Shown here: piece after piece, positions 49,557 to 63,330 of the stretch
How positions within the stretch are numbered: position 1 is the stretch's first letter
Layout: each line of letters begins with the position of its first letter
Assembly: GCA_963784065.1 (NCBI GenBank)
Contig: CAWAQA010000002.1
Span: 248,001 to 312,000 of the forward strand
Length of the DNA: 64,000 nt
Reading direction: 5' to 3'
DNA from: CAWAQA01 sp963784065
Lineage (GTDB): Bacteria; Acidobacteriota; Vicinamibacteria; Vicinamibacterales; UBA2999
Program-made: the position numbers and the translations under genes
Notes under the pieces: generated by a model
Databases searched by the model: none
The model's input: the letters and a program-made list of their open reading frames with translations, nothing else
What the model was told of the DNA's origin: nothing

Positions 49557-51402
49557 ATGAGACCGAAAGCATTTTTCGTAACCAGCACTCGCTTGCGCCT
49601 CGGGCGCCTGGCTGCCGCGCTCGCCCTCGGGCTGGCGCTCGTCAGCCCCGGTAGCCCGGTTGTCGCTCAGTCGCCTTCTCGCGGCGGCGCGGCGGGGTTC
49701 AAGCTCGACTCGGAACTGCGTCACCGCATCGGCAATGGCCGACGCCACCAAGCCAAGCGGGTCATCGTGCGCGTCAAGCCCGGGGCAGCGGCACGAATGC
49801 AGGGTCTTCTGAGGGCGCTCGGCGTCAAGGTGAAGCGGTTCAACCCGCTCATCAACTCGTTCTCGGTCGAAGCGGGCGACGCGGAGCGGCTGGCGGAATA
49901 CCTCGACGTCGTCTCGATCTCGCTCGACGCCGACATCCGCGCCAACCAGGCGGCTCCCCCCGAGTCGGTTGCGGCGGCGGTGAATGGCGCGACGGTGCGC
50001 GCGATGCTGGGCCTGACGACTCAGTGGACCGGCGCCGGGGTAGGCGTGGCGGTGATCGACTCGGGCATCGAGCCCTCCGCTGACTTCGCCGGACGCATCA
50101 CGGCCTTCTACGACTTTACCCAGGGTGGCGTCGCGGCAACGCCGTCCGATCAGTACGGCCACGGGACGCACGTGGCGGGGCTGATCGGCGGGTCGGGCGC
50201 GCTCGGCGCCGGCGCGACGACCGGCATGGCTCCCGGCGTGAAGTTCATCGGTCTCAAGGTGCTCGACGCCAACGGCAGCGGCCACACGAGCGATGTCATC
50301 AGCGCCATCGAGTTCGCCACGGCGAACCGCGTGGCCCTTGGCATCGACGTCATCAACCTGTCGCTCGGCCACCCGCCGTACGAGAGCGCCAACACCGACC
50401 CGCTCGTGCAGGCCGTCGAGGCCGCGGTGCGATCGGGCATTGTCGTCGTGACCTCCGCCGGCAACTACGGCCGCAACCCCGAGCACCGGTGTGGTCGGCT
50501 ACACCGGGATCGCCTCGCCGGGTAACGCGCCGTCGGCGCTGACCGTCGGCGCGGTTCGCACCGAGGACACGGTCGTTCGCAATGACGACCGCATCCCGGG
50601 CTACAGCTCGCGCGGCCCGTCGTACTTCGACGGGTTTGCCAAGCCCGACGTCGTCGCTCCCGGCCATCGCCTGGTGTCGAACGCGGCCAAGGCGAGCAGT
50701 CTCTATGCGTCCTACCCGGAGCTGCGCGTGTTCGGTACGGCCGATTGGGACTACCTGACGCTGAGCGGCACCAGCATGTCAACGGGCGTGGTGAGCGGCG
50801 TCGTGGCGCAGCTGATCGAGGCCAGCCGCCAGACGCAGCTCTATCCCGCGGGGCCGTCGCTGACGCCGAACGCCATCAAGGCGGTCCTGCAGTACACCGC
50901 GTCGCGGGTGCAGGACGACGCCGGCGCCGAGTACGACTACCTGACGCAGGGCGCCGGATCGGTCAACGCCACCGGTGCAATCACCCTGGCGAAACTGATC
51001 CGCACCGCGACGCCCGTCGGGCAGATCTGGCTCGATGCTGCGACCGCGCCGTCCGTCTCGAGCGTCATCGCCGGCCAGACGGTCGTGTGGGGCAACACCG
51101 TCGTGTGGGGCAACACCGTGGTCTGGGGCAACAGCCTCGAGCTGAATCGTGACGCCTGGGCGCAGACGGTGGTGTGGGGCAACACGGTCGTGTGGGGCAA
51201 CTCCGTCATCCTCCCCGGCGACACGGTCGCGTGGGGCGACGACGTCGTCTGGGGCAACACGGTCGTGTGGGGCAACACCGTCGTGTGGGGTAACACCGTC
51301 GTGTGGGGCAACACCGTCGTGTGGGGCAACACCGTCGTGTGGGGCAACACTGTTCTGGACAACACCGTGGTTTGGGGGAACACCCTGACGAGTGGTGAGT
51401 GA
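49557..51402 (+). CDS. Secreted subtilisin-like (S8) protease with C-terminal TVVWGN array, one frameshift
   Basis: About 615 residues. A signal peptide (LRLGRLAAALALGLALVSPG, cleavage near VVAQS) is followed by an inhibitor-type propeptide (AKRVIVRVKPGAAARMQGLL). The catalytic domain has Asp in VAVIDSGIEPSADF, His in YGHGTHVAGLIGG, the oxyanion region in TSAGNYGRNP and Ser in LSGTSMSTGVVSGVVA. From residue about 508 the chain becomes a hexapeptide array, TVVWGN and variants, 13 copies of W-G-N/D in about 105 residues. An extra G near 50478 splits the catalytic domain. Confidence 0.88.
51079..51390 (+). repeat. 18-nt tandem repeat encoding TVVWGN
   Basis: Units of GTCGTGTGGGGCAACACC occur in three groups: three copies, two copies, then about seven copies ending at 51349, separated by two short degenerate insertions, with one further copy near 51365. 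Synonymous changes between copies are few (mainly at the Thr and Val codons), so expansion or homogenisation looks recent. Confidence 0.9.
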
Positions 51403-51405
51403 CGC

Positions 51406-52053
51406 ATGGCAGCACTGGAGCTGGGACCCCAGGGCCTGTCGTCGCGGTTGGATTGGCGTGAGGGGTTGCCGCTGATGGTGACCCCCCGCGTCGTGCTGCG
51501 GGAGCTCCGGCGCTCGGACGCGCCGGCGCTCTGCCGCGTGGCGCGCTCGCCAGAGGTGGCGCGTCACTCGTGGCCGGCGCCGACCACGGTGGAAGCGTTC
51601 GAGCGTTTCATCGAATGGTCGTGGGCGGAACGCGCCGCAGGCAAGTACACCTGCTTCGGCGTGGTGCCGCGCGACTCGATCACGGCGGCGGGCATCTTCG
51701 AGCTGCGTCCGCTGCAGCCCGGGTTCTTCCGCGCCGAGCTCGGGTTCTTCATCGACCGGTCGTTGTGGGGCAGCGGCGTCTTCCAGGACGGGGCGCGGCT
51801 CATGGCCGACTTCGCCTTCAAGGCCGTGGGGGTGCACCGGATCGAGGTGCGGGCATCGGTCGCCAACGCGCGGAGCAACGCCGCCCTGCAGAAGATCGGG
51901 GCGCAGAAGGAAGGGCTGTTGCGCGCGGCATTCGTGCACGACGGCCAGTTCGAGGACCAGTACCTGTGGTCCCTCGTCAACGGAATCGATCGGGTGCAGC
52001 TTCCGCGCCCCCGGACGAACTCCGACGCCGTGCTGATGCCGGTCGGCGGTTGA
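51406..52053 (+). CDS. GNAT-family N-acetyltransferase (RimJ/RimL-like)
   Basis: 215 residues. The fold is recognisable from VTPRVVLRELRRSDAPALCR, the strand GIFELRPLQPGFFRAELGFF, the acetyl-CoA loop IDRSLWGSGVFQDGARLMAD and VHRIEVRASVANARSNAALQ-KIGAQKEGLLR, which is the RimJ-type signature. It transfers acetyl from acetyl-CoA to an amine, perhaps a protein N-terminus or a small molecule. It starts 3 nt after the protease stop; an internal ATG at 51475 would remove 23 residues. Confidence 0.8.
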   Translation: MAALELGPQGLSSRLDWREGLPLMVTPRVVLRELRRSDAPALCRVARSPEVARHSWPAPTTVEAFERFIEWSWAERAAGKYTCFGVVPRDSITAAGIFELRPLQPGFFRAELGFFIDRSLWGSGVFQDGARLMADFAFKAVGVHRIEVRASVANARSNAALQKIGAQKEGLLRAAFVHDGQFEDQYLWSLVNGIDRVQLPRPRTNSDAVLMPVGG

Positions 52054-52060
52054 AGATGCG

Positions 52061-54032
52061 ATGAAACGAGAGCTGTCGGTACACTCGGTCAGCAACCACG
52101 TCTACCTGACGCTGGTGGTAGCCGGAGGTGTGCTCGCGGTGGGGACGTCGGTCCACCAGCTGGCGACGACTCCAGCCGCGCTGCCGTGGCTCGTCCTGGC
52201 CGCCTTTACGATCATGGGCGGGATGGCGACGCTGCGTCTGCCGAACATTCCGGTCAGCTTCTCGATTTCCGACGCGTTCACCTTCACCGCCGCGGTGTTT
52301 TTCGGACCTGCCGCCGGGGCTGTCGCCGTCGCGGTTGACAGCCTCGTCATCTCTCTCCAGCTCGCCAAGCGCAATTTCGCGCTGCGGCAACTGCTCTTCA
52401 ACGCCACGGCGCCGGCGCTCGCGATGTGGGCGGCGGCGCACGTGTTCTTCTGGCTGGTCGGCGGACCTGTCGGCCCGTCGATGTCGTTCGGCCTGTTCTT
52501 CGGCGCGCTCTTCGTCTTCACCGGCGTCTACTTCGTCCTCAACACCGGTTCCATCGCCATCGCCATCGCCTTCGATCAGCGCAACGGGCCGTTCGCCATC
52601 TGGCGGCGTCACTTCCTGCCGTTGTGGCTGACGTATTTCGGCGGCGCTGCCGTCGCCGCACTGCTGTTCGTGCTGGTCAGTTCCGGGGTGGCCGATCCGG
52701 TCGTCCTCGTGCTGGTGGTTCCGATCCCGCTCATCCTCTACGCCGCGTTCAAGAACGCCGTCGGGCGAATGGGCGATGAATTCGAGCACCTCGGGCAGGT
52801 CAACCGGATGTACCTCGCCACCATCGAGGCGCTGGCAACGGCGATCAACGCCAAGGACGGTGTCACGCACGATCACATCAGGCGCGTCCAGGCATACGCC
52901 GTGGGGCTGGCGCGGGTGCTCGGCGTGATCGATGAGACGACCATCAGGGCCATCGAGGCCGCGGCGCTGCTCCACGACACCGGAAAGCTCGCCGTGCCCG
53001 AGCACATTCTGAACAAGCCCGGCAGTCTCACGCCCGCAGAGTTCGAGAAGATGAAGCTGCACGTGGACGTGGGCGCGGACATCCTGTCGGCGATCGACTT
53101 CCCCTACCCGGTCGTGCCCATCGTCCGGTGCCACCACGAGAACTGGGACGGCAGCGGGTACCCGCGCGGCCTGAAGGGCGCCGAGATTCCGATCGGCGCA
53201 CGGATTCTGTCGGTCGTGGACTGCTTCGACGCGCTCACCTCCGATCGTCCGTACCGCCGCGCCCTCAGTGAAGAGGCTGCGTTCGACATCCTGAAGGCGC
53301 GGCGCGCCACGATGTACGACCCGGCCATCGTCGACACGTTCATCCGCGTGTACCGTGATCTGGCGCCGCCGGCAGAGCCCGTTGCCCACCACGAGGACGC
53401 GCTCGCGAAGATCACGCGCGCCGCCGGTTCTGTCGCGTCGCCGCCGGCGTCAACGCCGGAGTTCCCGGCGGCGGACTCCGACAACCTCCTTTCGATCATC
53501 ACCCTCGCCCGGCTGGCATCGGACCAGGCGTCGCCGGCCGACGTCGCGTCGCTGACGACCACGCTCGTCCGGAACCTGGTGCCCGGCGCCACCTGCGCCT
53601 TCTACATCAGGAACGAGGAAGAGCTGATCATGAGCTACGCCGTGGGGCCGCTGGCGCCGGCGCTGCGGTGGATGAGGATTCCGGTGAACGAGCGCCTGAC
53701 CGGGTGGGTCGCGGCCCACCGGCGGACGATCGTCAATTCGGACGCGGCGCTCGACCTCGCCGGGCTGGATCTGCCGGCCGTGCCGCGCACCTGCCTCAGC
53801 ACGCCGCTGCTCGACGGCGAGACGCGTCGTCGGCGTGCTGACGCTGTACGCGGAATACCCCATCGCGTTCACCGACGAACAGGGCCTGGTGATGCAGATG
53901 CTCGGCCCGCACCTGGCGCTGCTCGCCCGACGCATGTCGGCGACACCGCCGCCGGCCGCCTCCACCTCCGGCGCCCCGCCGTCCCGGCCCACGACCGACG
54001 CCGGGCATCTCCGGATTGTGGTGAATCGGTAG
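52061..54032 (+). CDS. Membrane HD-GYP phosphodiesterase with GAF domain, one frameshift
   Basis: About 657 residues. The first 230 form about 7-8 membrane segments of MASE-like type (FTFTAAVFFGPAAGAVAVAV, GLFFGALFVFTGVYFVLNTG). The HD-GYP domain follows: HDHIRRVQAYAVGLARVLGV, LLHDTGKLAVPEHILNKPGS and the HHENWDGSGYPRGLKG motif, then DCFDALTSDRPYR. This module breaks down cyclic-di-GMP or related dinucleotides. A GAF domain ends the protein. An extra base near 53828 interrupts GAF. It lies 7 nt after the GNAT gene. Confidence 0.88.
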
Positions 54033-54104
54033 GCTCTGTCCCGCTGTCGGCGCCATCCCGCTTCGTATGAGCGATTTGAGATTCTCCGACCGAACGAGGT
54101 TCTC

Positions 54105-54180
54105 GTAGGGGCCGGCTTCAGCCGGCCCTTGGGGGGGGGCCGACGTCCGAAGCGGGATCGCGCCGACGTCCGAAGTGAGT
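54105..54180. repeat. Palindrome, G-run and direct repeat
   Basis: GGGCCGGCTTCAGCCGGCCC (about 54108-54127) is followed by a run of nine G and the direct repeat CCGACGTCCGAAG (54140, 54162). It lies between convergent genes. Confidence 0.7.
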
Positions 54181-54192
54181 GTGCACCGAGGA

Positions 54193-55484
54193 CTATTCGT
54201 ACCTCAGCGCTTCGATCGGATCGAGGCGCGAGGCGCGCACGGCGGGGATCATCCCGAAGACGATGCCGATGGTGGCCGAAAAGCCGAGGCCGAGGGCGAA
54301 CGACCAGAGCGGCAGCGAAATGGGGAAGCCGGTCACCAGGTTCACGGTCAGGCCGATGGCGCTGCCGAGGGCAATGCCGAGCAGGCCGCCAATCGAGGTC
54401 AGCACGAGGGCTTCAGCCAGGAACTGCACGAGGATCTCCTGCCGCCGCGCGCCGAGCGCCTTGCGGACGCCGATCTCCCGCGTCCGCTCGGTGACCGAGA
54501 TCATCATGATCGCCATCACGCCGATGCCGCCAACCATCAGGGCGATCGACGAGATCACCACCAGCGCGAGGAACGTCGCCCGGCTCACCTGGTCCCAGAC
54601 ACGCAGCGCCGCATCCTGGGTGAGGATGTCGAAGTCGTTTTCCTCGTCGAGTGTCAGGCTGTGCCGGATCCGCATGATCTCCTCGACCTCCGCCAGCGCC
54701 TGGCCCGGCGGCGCGCCCTCCCGGGGCACGATGACGATCATGGCGCTGCCGCGGTTGCCGCCGGCAAAACCCTGTTCCTGGTTGCGCGTGAAGACCGTCT
54801 GATGCGTCGTCTGCGGGATGACGACGAAGTCGTCCTGGCCTGAGTTGAGGTTGCCGGCCGAGGGGCGCTTGCCGAGGACGCCGATCACCGTGTATTCGCC
54901 GACGCCCACGCGCACCTTCTTGCCAATCGGATCGATGCCGCTCTTGGCGAAGAGCGCCTGGTATGGCGTATCGGCCAGCACGACCACGCGGCGGCGATGG
55001 TCCACCTCCGAGCGGGTGAAGAACCGGCCGTAGGTCAGCTTCACGAAGTTCACGGACGCGAAATCCTCCGTCGCCCCGAGCACGGCAAGCGGGCTGGAAC
55101 GCTCGCCCCGATAGAACACGCGCTCGGTCACCTCGCCGCCGCCGCCAAGCCACACATCGACGGCTCCCGCCGACGGCGAGAGCTTCTCGATCGCCTTCGC
55201 ATCGTCGACGGTCAGGTTGGGACGGCGCGCCAGCTCGGCGAAATCGCGGCCGCTCGCGATGCTCAGTCCGCTGAACTTCGCCACGAAGATGGTGTTGGGC
55301 CCGAGCTCGCGGATGCTGTCGCGCAGCGATTGGTCGAAGCCCCGGATGAGCGACGTCATGCCCACGATGGCTGTGATGCCGATGACGATCCCGAGCACCG
55401 TCAGCCCGGATCGCAGCTTGTTGGCGCGCAGCGTATCGAGGGCCAGCAACACGACTTCGCGGATGAGGCCGACGTGGATCGCCA

Positions 55485-55485
<1 letters not shown>
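54193..55485 (-). CDS. MacB-like ABC permease (second of two)
   Basis: 430 residues: N-terminal anchor (LANKLRSGLTVLGIVIGITA-like ANKLRSGLTVLGIVIGITAI), a MacB periplasmic core, then the FtsX block (VVISSIALMVGGIGVMAIMM, SVTERTREIGVRKALGARRQ) and the ending RASRLDPIEALRYE. ATG 55485 is used because it overlaps the upstream stop (TAATG) and starts at the normal position. No ATP-binding domain is fused. Confidence 0.88.
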
Positions 55486-56708
<1,223 letters not shown>

Positions 56709-56796
56709 GCGGTCTTTCGGTCTGCGGTCGACGATCGACGGTCTCCAGTGATGGCCGCGGCTACCGGAGACCGAAGACTGGAGACCGGAGACCGAT
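56709..56796. repeat. Spacer between adaptor and permease, GGTCTNC heptads with inverted arm
   Basis: GGTCTTTCGGTCTGCGGTCG on one side and GACCGAAGACTGGAGACCGG on the other. Same unit family as the rpsG-fusA spacer, in a non-ribosomal operon on the other strand. Confidence 0.8.
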
Positions 56797-58160
56797 CTAC
56801 GGCGTCACCGCCGGACGCGGCGTTTCGGCGAGCTTGACCGCCGTGCCGTCGGCGAGCTCGCGGACGGACGCAAAGGGGCCGGTGATGACGCGGTCGCCTG
56901 CCTTCGCCCCGGACGTGACCTCGAAGTAGCGCTCACCGGCAATGCCGGTCCTGACCGGCACGAAGACCGCCCGGTTGTCGGTGAACACGAACACGCCTTC
57001 GGTCTCCTTGCGCTCGTGACCTGGCGGCGGCTCCGTTGACGCCGACACCGTCGGCTCGACCGCGGGCCTGCCGAAGAAGCGCCGCGGGCGGGGTGGCGGC
57101 GGCTCGTGCACGAGGTTGCCCTTCGCGTCGAACAGCATCTCGCGCACGGTCAGCGCCTGGATCGGCACGGCCACCACGCCGCTCTTCGTCGCGGTCGTGA
57201 TCTCCGCGGTCGCGGTGAAGCCCGGCCTGATGTCAGGCACCTCTTCCTCGAGCGTGACCACGACCTTGAAATTGGTCGCCTGCTGGCCCTGCGCAGGCTG
57301 GCCCGCGGCGGCTGGATCGGGCTGTTGCCGATCTCCGTCACCCGGCCTCGGAACGTCCGGTCTGGCACCGCGTCGATCGTGACTCGCGCCGGCTGGCCGA
57401 GCGTGACCGTCGGGATGTCTGTTTCGTCGACCTCGACTTCCGCCTCGATCACCGACATGTCCGCGATCGTGAGCAGCACGGTGCCGGCGTTGTTCATCGT
57501 GCCGACCACGGCCGTTTCACCTTCCTCGATGTTCCGCCGGGTGACGATGCCGTCCATGGGCGAGGAGATGATCACCTGAGTCAAGGTGTAGCGCGTGGTG
57601 GACAGCGACGCCTGCTCCTGACGGATCTGCTGCTCGCGCGTCTGGATCTCCTGTTCGCGCGCGCGGAGGTCGGCCTGGCGCACGGCGAACTCGTTCTCCG
57701 CCCGTTCGAGGGACTCGCGTGTCGTCAGCCCGTCCTTCCAGAGCTCCTGCTGGCGCTTGAGGTTCTGCTGCGCGAGCTCCACCATGGAGCGCGCCTGCTC
57801 GACCGCGGTGCGCGCCTGCTGCAGCGACGACTGCGCCGCGGCAACGCTCGCTTCCCCGCGCTGCAGCTCGCCCTCGAGCGATCGCGGGTCGATCTCGAGA
57901 AGGAACTGACCGGTCTTGACGCGCTGGCCTTCTTCGACGGCGACACGGGTGACGCGGCCCATCGTGTTCGCGGAGACGTTGATCTGCCGCTTCGGCTGGA
58001 TCTTGCCCGATGCCGACACGATCGCCTCGAGGTCGCGTGTCCGCAGCGCCTCGACGTTGATCTCGGGCAGATCCTGCCCGCGGTACCAGGCGGCGGCGCC
58101 GGCGGCGGCGGCCACGAGGACCACCAGCACGCCGATGATCCACCACGTCCGCCGTCTCAC
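56797..58160 (-). CDS. MacA/HlyD-like periplasmic adaptor, one frameshift
   Basis: About 455 residues from GTG 58160, preceded by GGGAGGAA. The N-terminal anchor is WWIIGVLVVLVAAAAGAAAW. The barrel-sandwich halves (LEAIVSASGKIQPKRQINVS, TLTQVIISSPMDGIVTRRNI) flank a long coiled coil (about residues 95-190, rich in Gln/Glu/Arg). A beta-barrel follows, ending SGAKAGDRVITGP. It links inner-membrane permeases to an outer-membrane channel. The break near 57310 is one missing base (or two extra), the only such case here. The start overlaps the Yip1 stop (GTGA). Confidence 0.85.
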
Positions 58161-58910
58161 GTGGTTCCTCCCGAGAACGCCATCACGAGCGCCAGCACTG
58201 CAGCCAGGGCGAGATAGGCACCGATGAACCCGAGCGCCAGGTGTCGCGCCGGGCGTCGGGACAGCACGGACATGCCGATAGCCAGCGTCGCCACCCACCA
58301 GATGACGAACAGGTCGATGACACCGAAGAACCGTGCCAGCGGTGAGGCTTCGTCGAGCGTCGAGAACAGGACGCCCAGTGTCGCCGGGCTCGCGAGCGTT
58401 TCGCGCGAGTAGTCGAGCGGCGCGGCAACGACCTGACGCAGCGCCAGGATGACGCCGGCGTGCGCGGTGATGGCGAGCACCTGACGGTACGCGACGGCGC
58501 CGCGACCGCGGCGCGTCAAGAGGGCGAACAGCAGCAACGATACGCCGAACACGAGCACAGGACCGCTGGCGAGCCGCGATGAGCGCGGCATAGAGGACGC
58601 CGTTCCCGCTCGCACGCTCGAAGGTGGCGTGGCGGGCGTCATCGACCGGCTGACCGAACGCAACAGCCGTACGTTCCCATTGATCCATGAGGGCGAGCCG
58701 GCCGACCTCGGTTTCGAGGAGCGCGGCGTTGCTGAGGAACGTGACCGCGAGCGTCAGCCCCAGCACGGCCGCCCAGCGCGGCGTCCGCGCCAGGGCCGCG
58801 AAGGTCGCGCGAGGCGCGCGAAGGACGCCCGTGACGCGGGCCGGCAGTGACGCCGCCGCCGCGGATGGAATCGCATCGTGGGAGCTCGAAAGGGGAATCG
58901 ACCTAGACAC
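58157..58910 (-). CDS. Yip1-family membrane protein, one frameshift
   Basis: About 251 residues with five membrane segments (WAAVLGLTLAVTFLSNAALL, GPVLVFGVSLLLFALLTRRG, LAITAHAGVILALRQVVAAP, FFGVIDLFVIWWVATLAIGM, LALGFIGAYLALAAVLALVM), the arrangement of YIP1-domain proteins. Starts at GTG 58910 behind AGAGGAA. An extra base lies near 58590. First gene of the adaptor-permease operon; its role there is unknown. Confidence 0.7.
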
Positions 58911-58967
58911 TCACTTTCCTCTGACGGCAGGCGTGTCGCGCCCGTTCGAGGGTTTTGACTGTTCAAA

Positions 58968-58973
58968 ATTATA
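58968..58973 (-). promoter_or_regulatory. -10 box (TATAAT) of the Yip1-MacA operon
   Basis: Perfect TATAAT on the minus strand, about 57 nt upstream of the GTG at 58910; -35 weak. The surrounding 58911-59158 region is a divergent promoter area with no heptad arrays. Confidence 0.4.
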
Positions 58974-59158
58974 GCGGCTCGATGGCGTCTGCACAGCGGC
59001 GTTTCGCCCGGACTGCACGGTTCAGTGTGCCGGTCATTGTTCAGGCATGCCGGTTGCGGTGCCTCGCGAACGTCCGGGTCGCGGCTACCCACGCATCCGA
59101 AGGAAGCCGCGGCAGGCGGACGCCGTCCTACTCTGGATCAGACGCTACACTCTGCGAT

Positions 59159-60172
59159 ATGGCTACGTTGTGTCGGTGGGCGTGCGTATGCGCGCTCGTG
59201 CTGGGCGGTCTTTCGCGGCCGGTGGCCGCTCAAGTGTTTGAAGCGGTGGGCAGTCGTGCGCAGGGCATGGGCGGCGCGTTCGTCGCGGTGGCCAACGACA
59301 GCAGCGCCACCTGGTGGAATCCGGCCGGCCTCGCTGACGGTCCTTTCCTCGATGCCGCGACGGCGCGAGCGACAACGGAGGTCACGGAAGGACTCCCCGC
59401 CCGGCGTGACCAGGTTTCGTGGTTCGCCCTCGGCACGCCGTCGGTCGGCTTGAGCTATTACCGCTTGAAGATCACAGACATACAGCCATTCGACCCTACA
59501 GGCGAGGGGGACGAAAACCGAGAAGATAGACGAGCTGGAGTACCCGTCCGCTCGCTTTCGGCACGGCAGTTCGGGATCACGATTCTCCAGACGCTGGTGC
59601 AGGGCCTCACGGCTGGAACGACGCTGAAATACGTGCGCGGTACCCTCCGGGGCAGCCGCGAGGATGGCCTGCTGCCGCCGTCCGAGCTACTCGACCTCGG
59701 CGAGGATCTCGAGGGAGGCGAGGCGGAGAACCATTTCGACCTGGACCTCGGGGCGCTCGCGGTCGCCGGGCCTGTCAAGTTGGGGATCACCGCCCGCAAC
59801 GTCCTCGAGACGGAATTCCTCGACGGCGCGTTCAGGCTGCCGCGGCAGATTCGCGTGGGCGCCGCGTTCGACGCCGCGAAGCTTCCGGGGGGGACGCCGT
59901 TGACGATTGCGGTGGATATGGACGTGATGTCCTACGTGGCGGGGTCGGGCGATCGACGCGTCGTCGCCCTGGGCGGAGAGCAGTGGCTGCTGGCCAGGCG
60001 CCTCGGCATCAGGGCTGGCGTCCGGTTCAACACCGTCGGCGCCGAGGAGCGAGCGGCGACCGCCGGCATCAGCGTGTCGCCACGGTCGGGGTTCTACGTG
60101 GATGGACACATCATCCGCGGGGGATCCACCGATGACCGCGGGTGGGGCGTGGCCACCCGGGTGTCCTTCTAG
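59159..60172 (+). CDS. Outer-membrane PorV/TraF-like beta-barrel protein
   Basis: 337 residues. A signal peptide (CRWACVCALVLGGLSRPVAA) is followed by EAVGSRAQGMGGAFVAVAND and SSATWWNPAGLADG, the hallmark opening of the PorV/TraF/UPF0164 family related to FadL. A barrel follows, ending in Phe (VATRVSF). ATG 59159 is preceded at 7 nt by TACACT, without a Shine-Dalgarno. Neighbours are pilus genes, but co-transcription is doubtful because a 148 nt repeat spacer lies between. Confidence 0.75.
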   Translation: MATLCRWACVCALVLGGLSRPVAAQVFEAVGSRAQGMGGAFVAVANDSSATWWNPAGLADGPFLDAATARATTEVTEGLPARRDQVSWFALGTPSVGLSYYRLKITDIQPFDPTGEGDENREDRRAGVPVRSLSARQFGITILQTLVQGLTAGTTLKYVRGTLRGSREDGLLPPSELLDLGEDLEGGEAENHFDLDLGALAVAGPVKLGITARNVLETEFLDGAFRLPRQIRVGAAFDAAKLPGGTPLTIAVDMDVMSYVAGSGDRRVVALGGEQWLLARRLGIRAGVRFNTVGAEERAATAGISVSPRSGFYVDGHIIRGGSTDDRGWGVATRVSF

Positions 60173-60320
60173 GGCCTCAGGAATCAGGGCTCAGGGATCA
60201 GGGCTCAGGCTCAGGAATCAGGGGTGGGGCTCGGGCCCAGGATCAGGGATGTTTTCCCGACCGCTCCCGGATCCCCGAGCCCTGCCAGCCCTGGAGGCCT
60301 AGAGGTGTTTTTTCAGACCA
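60173..60320. repeat. Spacer before pilB, CAGGGCT/CAGGAAT heptads with inverted arm
   Basis: A long left array (CAGGAATCAGGGCTCAGGGA and onwards, 60178-60250) and a shorter right arm CCCCGAGCCCTGCCAGCCCT-like (about 60272-60300). The heptad unit is CAGGRYT. Confidence 0.8.
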
Positions 60321-62070
<1,750 letters not shown>

Positions 62071-62205
62071 TCGGACTCCGGACTCTGGGCTCCGGGCTAC
62101 GGACCTCCGTTGAACCGCGCGTCGGGGTGAATGTCGTGGCGATGTTTACCCCCCCGCCGGCCCGGAGTCCGAAGCCCGGAGCCCGAAGCCCACAAGGAAC
62201 CATCA
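62071..62205. repeat. Spacer pilB-pilT, GGACTCC/GGGCTCC heptads with inverted arm
   Basis: Left units CGGACTCCGGACTCTGGGCT, right units CCCGGAGTCCGAAGCCCGGA, with a centre of about 55 nt. The tail CACAAGGAACCATCA gives AAGGA for pilT. Confidence 0.85.
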
Positions 62206-63330
62206 ATGGCCACACTACCGGAACTGCTCAAGAGAGTCGTCGAGCTCGAGGGCTCGGACCTGCACATCACGACCGACACGCCGCCGCAGATCCGCGTGCA
62301 CGGACACCTCGAACGGGTGGACGGCGCCGCCATGAACGCCGCCGACACGAAGCAGCTCACCTACAGCGTGCTCACCGACGCGCAGAAGAAGCGCTTCGAG
62401 GAGACGCTCGAGCTCGACTTCTCCTTCGGCATCAAGGGACTCGCGCGCTTTCGCTGCAACATGTTCAACCAGCGCGGCGCCGTGGCCGCCGTCTACCGGC
62501 TGATCCCCGAGAAGATCCGCGACTTCCACGAGCTCAACCTCCCGCCGGTGCTCGCCACGCTCGCCGAGAAGCCGCGTGGCCTCGTGCTGGTCACCGGCCC
62601 GACCGGCAGCGGCAAGTCGACGACGCTCGCGGCGATGATCGACAAGATCAACAAGGAGCGCAAGGACCACATCCTCACCATCGAGGATCCGATCGAGTTC
62701 GTGCATCAGCATCAGGGCTGCCTCGTGAACCAGCGCGAGGTGCACAGCGACACGCAGAGCTTCTCCAACGCGCTGCGCGCCGCGCTGCGCGAGGATCCGG
62801 ACGTCGTCCTCATCGGCGAGATGCGCGATCTCGAGACCGTCGAGGCGGCGCTGCGGATCGCGGAAACGGGCCACCTGACGTTCGGCACGCTGCACACCAA
62901 CTCCGCCGCGCAGACGATCAACCGCATCATCGACATCTTCCCGGCGCACCAGCAGAGCCAGATCCGCACGCAGCTCTCGCTCGTGCTCGAAGGCATCGTC
63001 TGCCAGGCGCTGCTGCCGAAGATCGGCGGCGGCCGCGTGGTGTCGCTCGAGATCATGGTCCCGACACCGGCCATCCGGAATCTGGTTCGCGAGGACAAGA
63101 TCCACCAGATCTACTCGTCGATGCAGACCGGCCAGGAAAAGTTCGGGATGCAGACGGCGAACCAGTCGCTCGCCACGCTCTACATGAAGAAGCTCATCAC
63201 GCTCGACAGCGCGATGACCGCCTCCTCGAATCGCGAGGAACTGCAGGAGATGATCAACCGCGGCGTCGGAGTGGTCGCCGGGGCCGGCCTCGGCAGGCCA
63301 GGGGCGCCCCGGACGGTGGGGGCGAGATAA
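62206..63330 (+). CDS. pilT: Type IV pilus retraction ATPase PilT
   Basis: 374 residues: PAS-like N-domain (EGSDLHITTDTPPQIRVHGH), Walker A GPTGSGKSTTLAAM, Asp box IEDPIEFVHQHQGCLVNQRE, Walker B EDPDVVLIGEMRDLETVEAA, and the PilT-specific AIRNLVREDKIHQIYSSMQT-GQ. It depolymerises pili for twitching. The last 20 or so residues (AGAGLGRPGAPRTVGAR) are Gly/Arg-rich and poorly conserved in type. Confidence 0.96.
   Translation: MATLPELLKRVVELEGSDLHITTDTPPQIRVHGHLERVDGAAMNAADTKQLTYSVLTDAQKKRFEETLELDFSFGIKGLARFRCNMFNQRGAVAAVYRLIPEKIRDFHELNLPPVLATLAEKPRGLVLVTGPTGSGKSTTLAAMIDKINKERKDHILTIEDPIEFVHQHQGCLVNQREVHSDTQSFSNALRAALREDPDVVLIGEMRDLETVEAALRIAETGHLTFGTLHTNSAAQTINRIIDIFPAHQQSQIRTQLSLVLEGIVCQALLPKIGGGRVVSLEIMVPTPAIRNLVREDKIHQIYSSMQTGQEKFGMQTANQSLATLYMKKLITLDSAMTASSNREELQEMINRGVGVVAGAGLGRPGAPRTVGAR

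Noticed and set aside
50937..51407. Minus-strand frame translating the protease repeat as TTVLPH repeats
   Set aside because: It is the complement of the TVVWGN array; the plus-strand frame continues from an intact protease domain.
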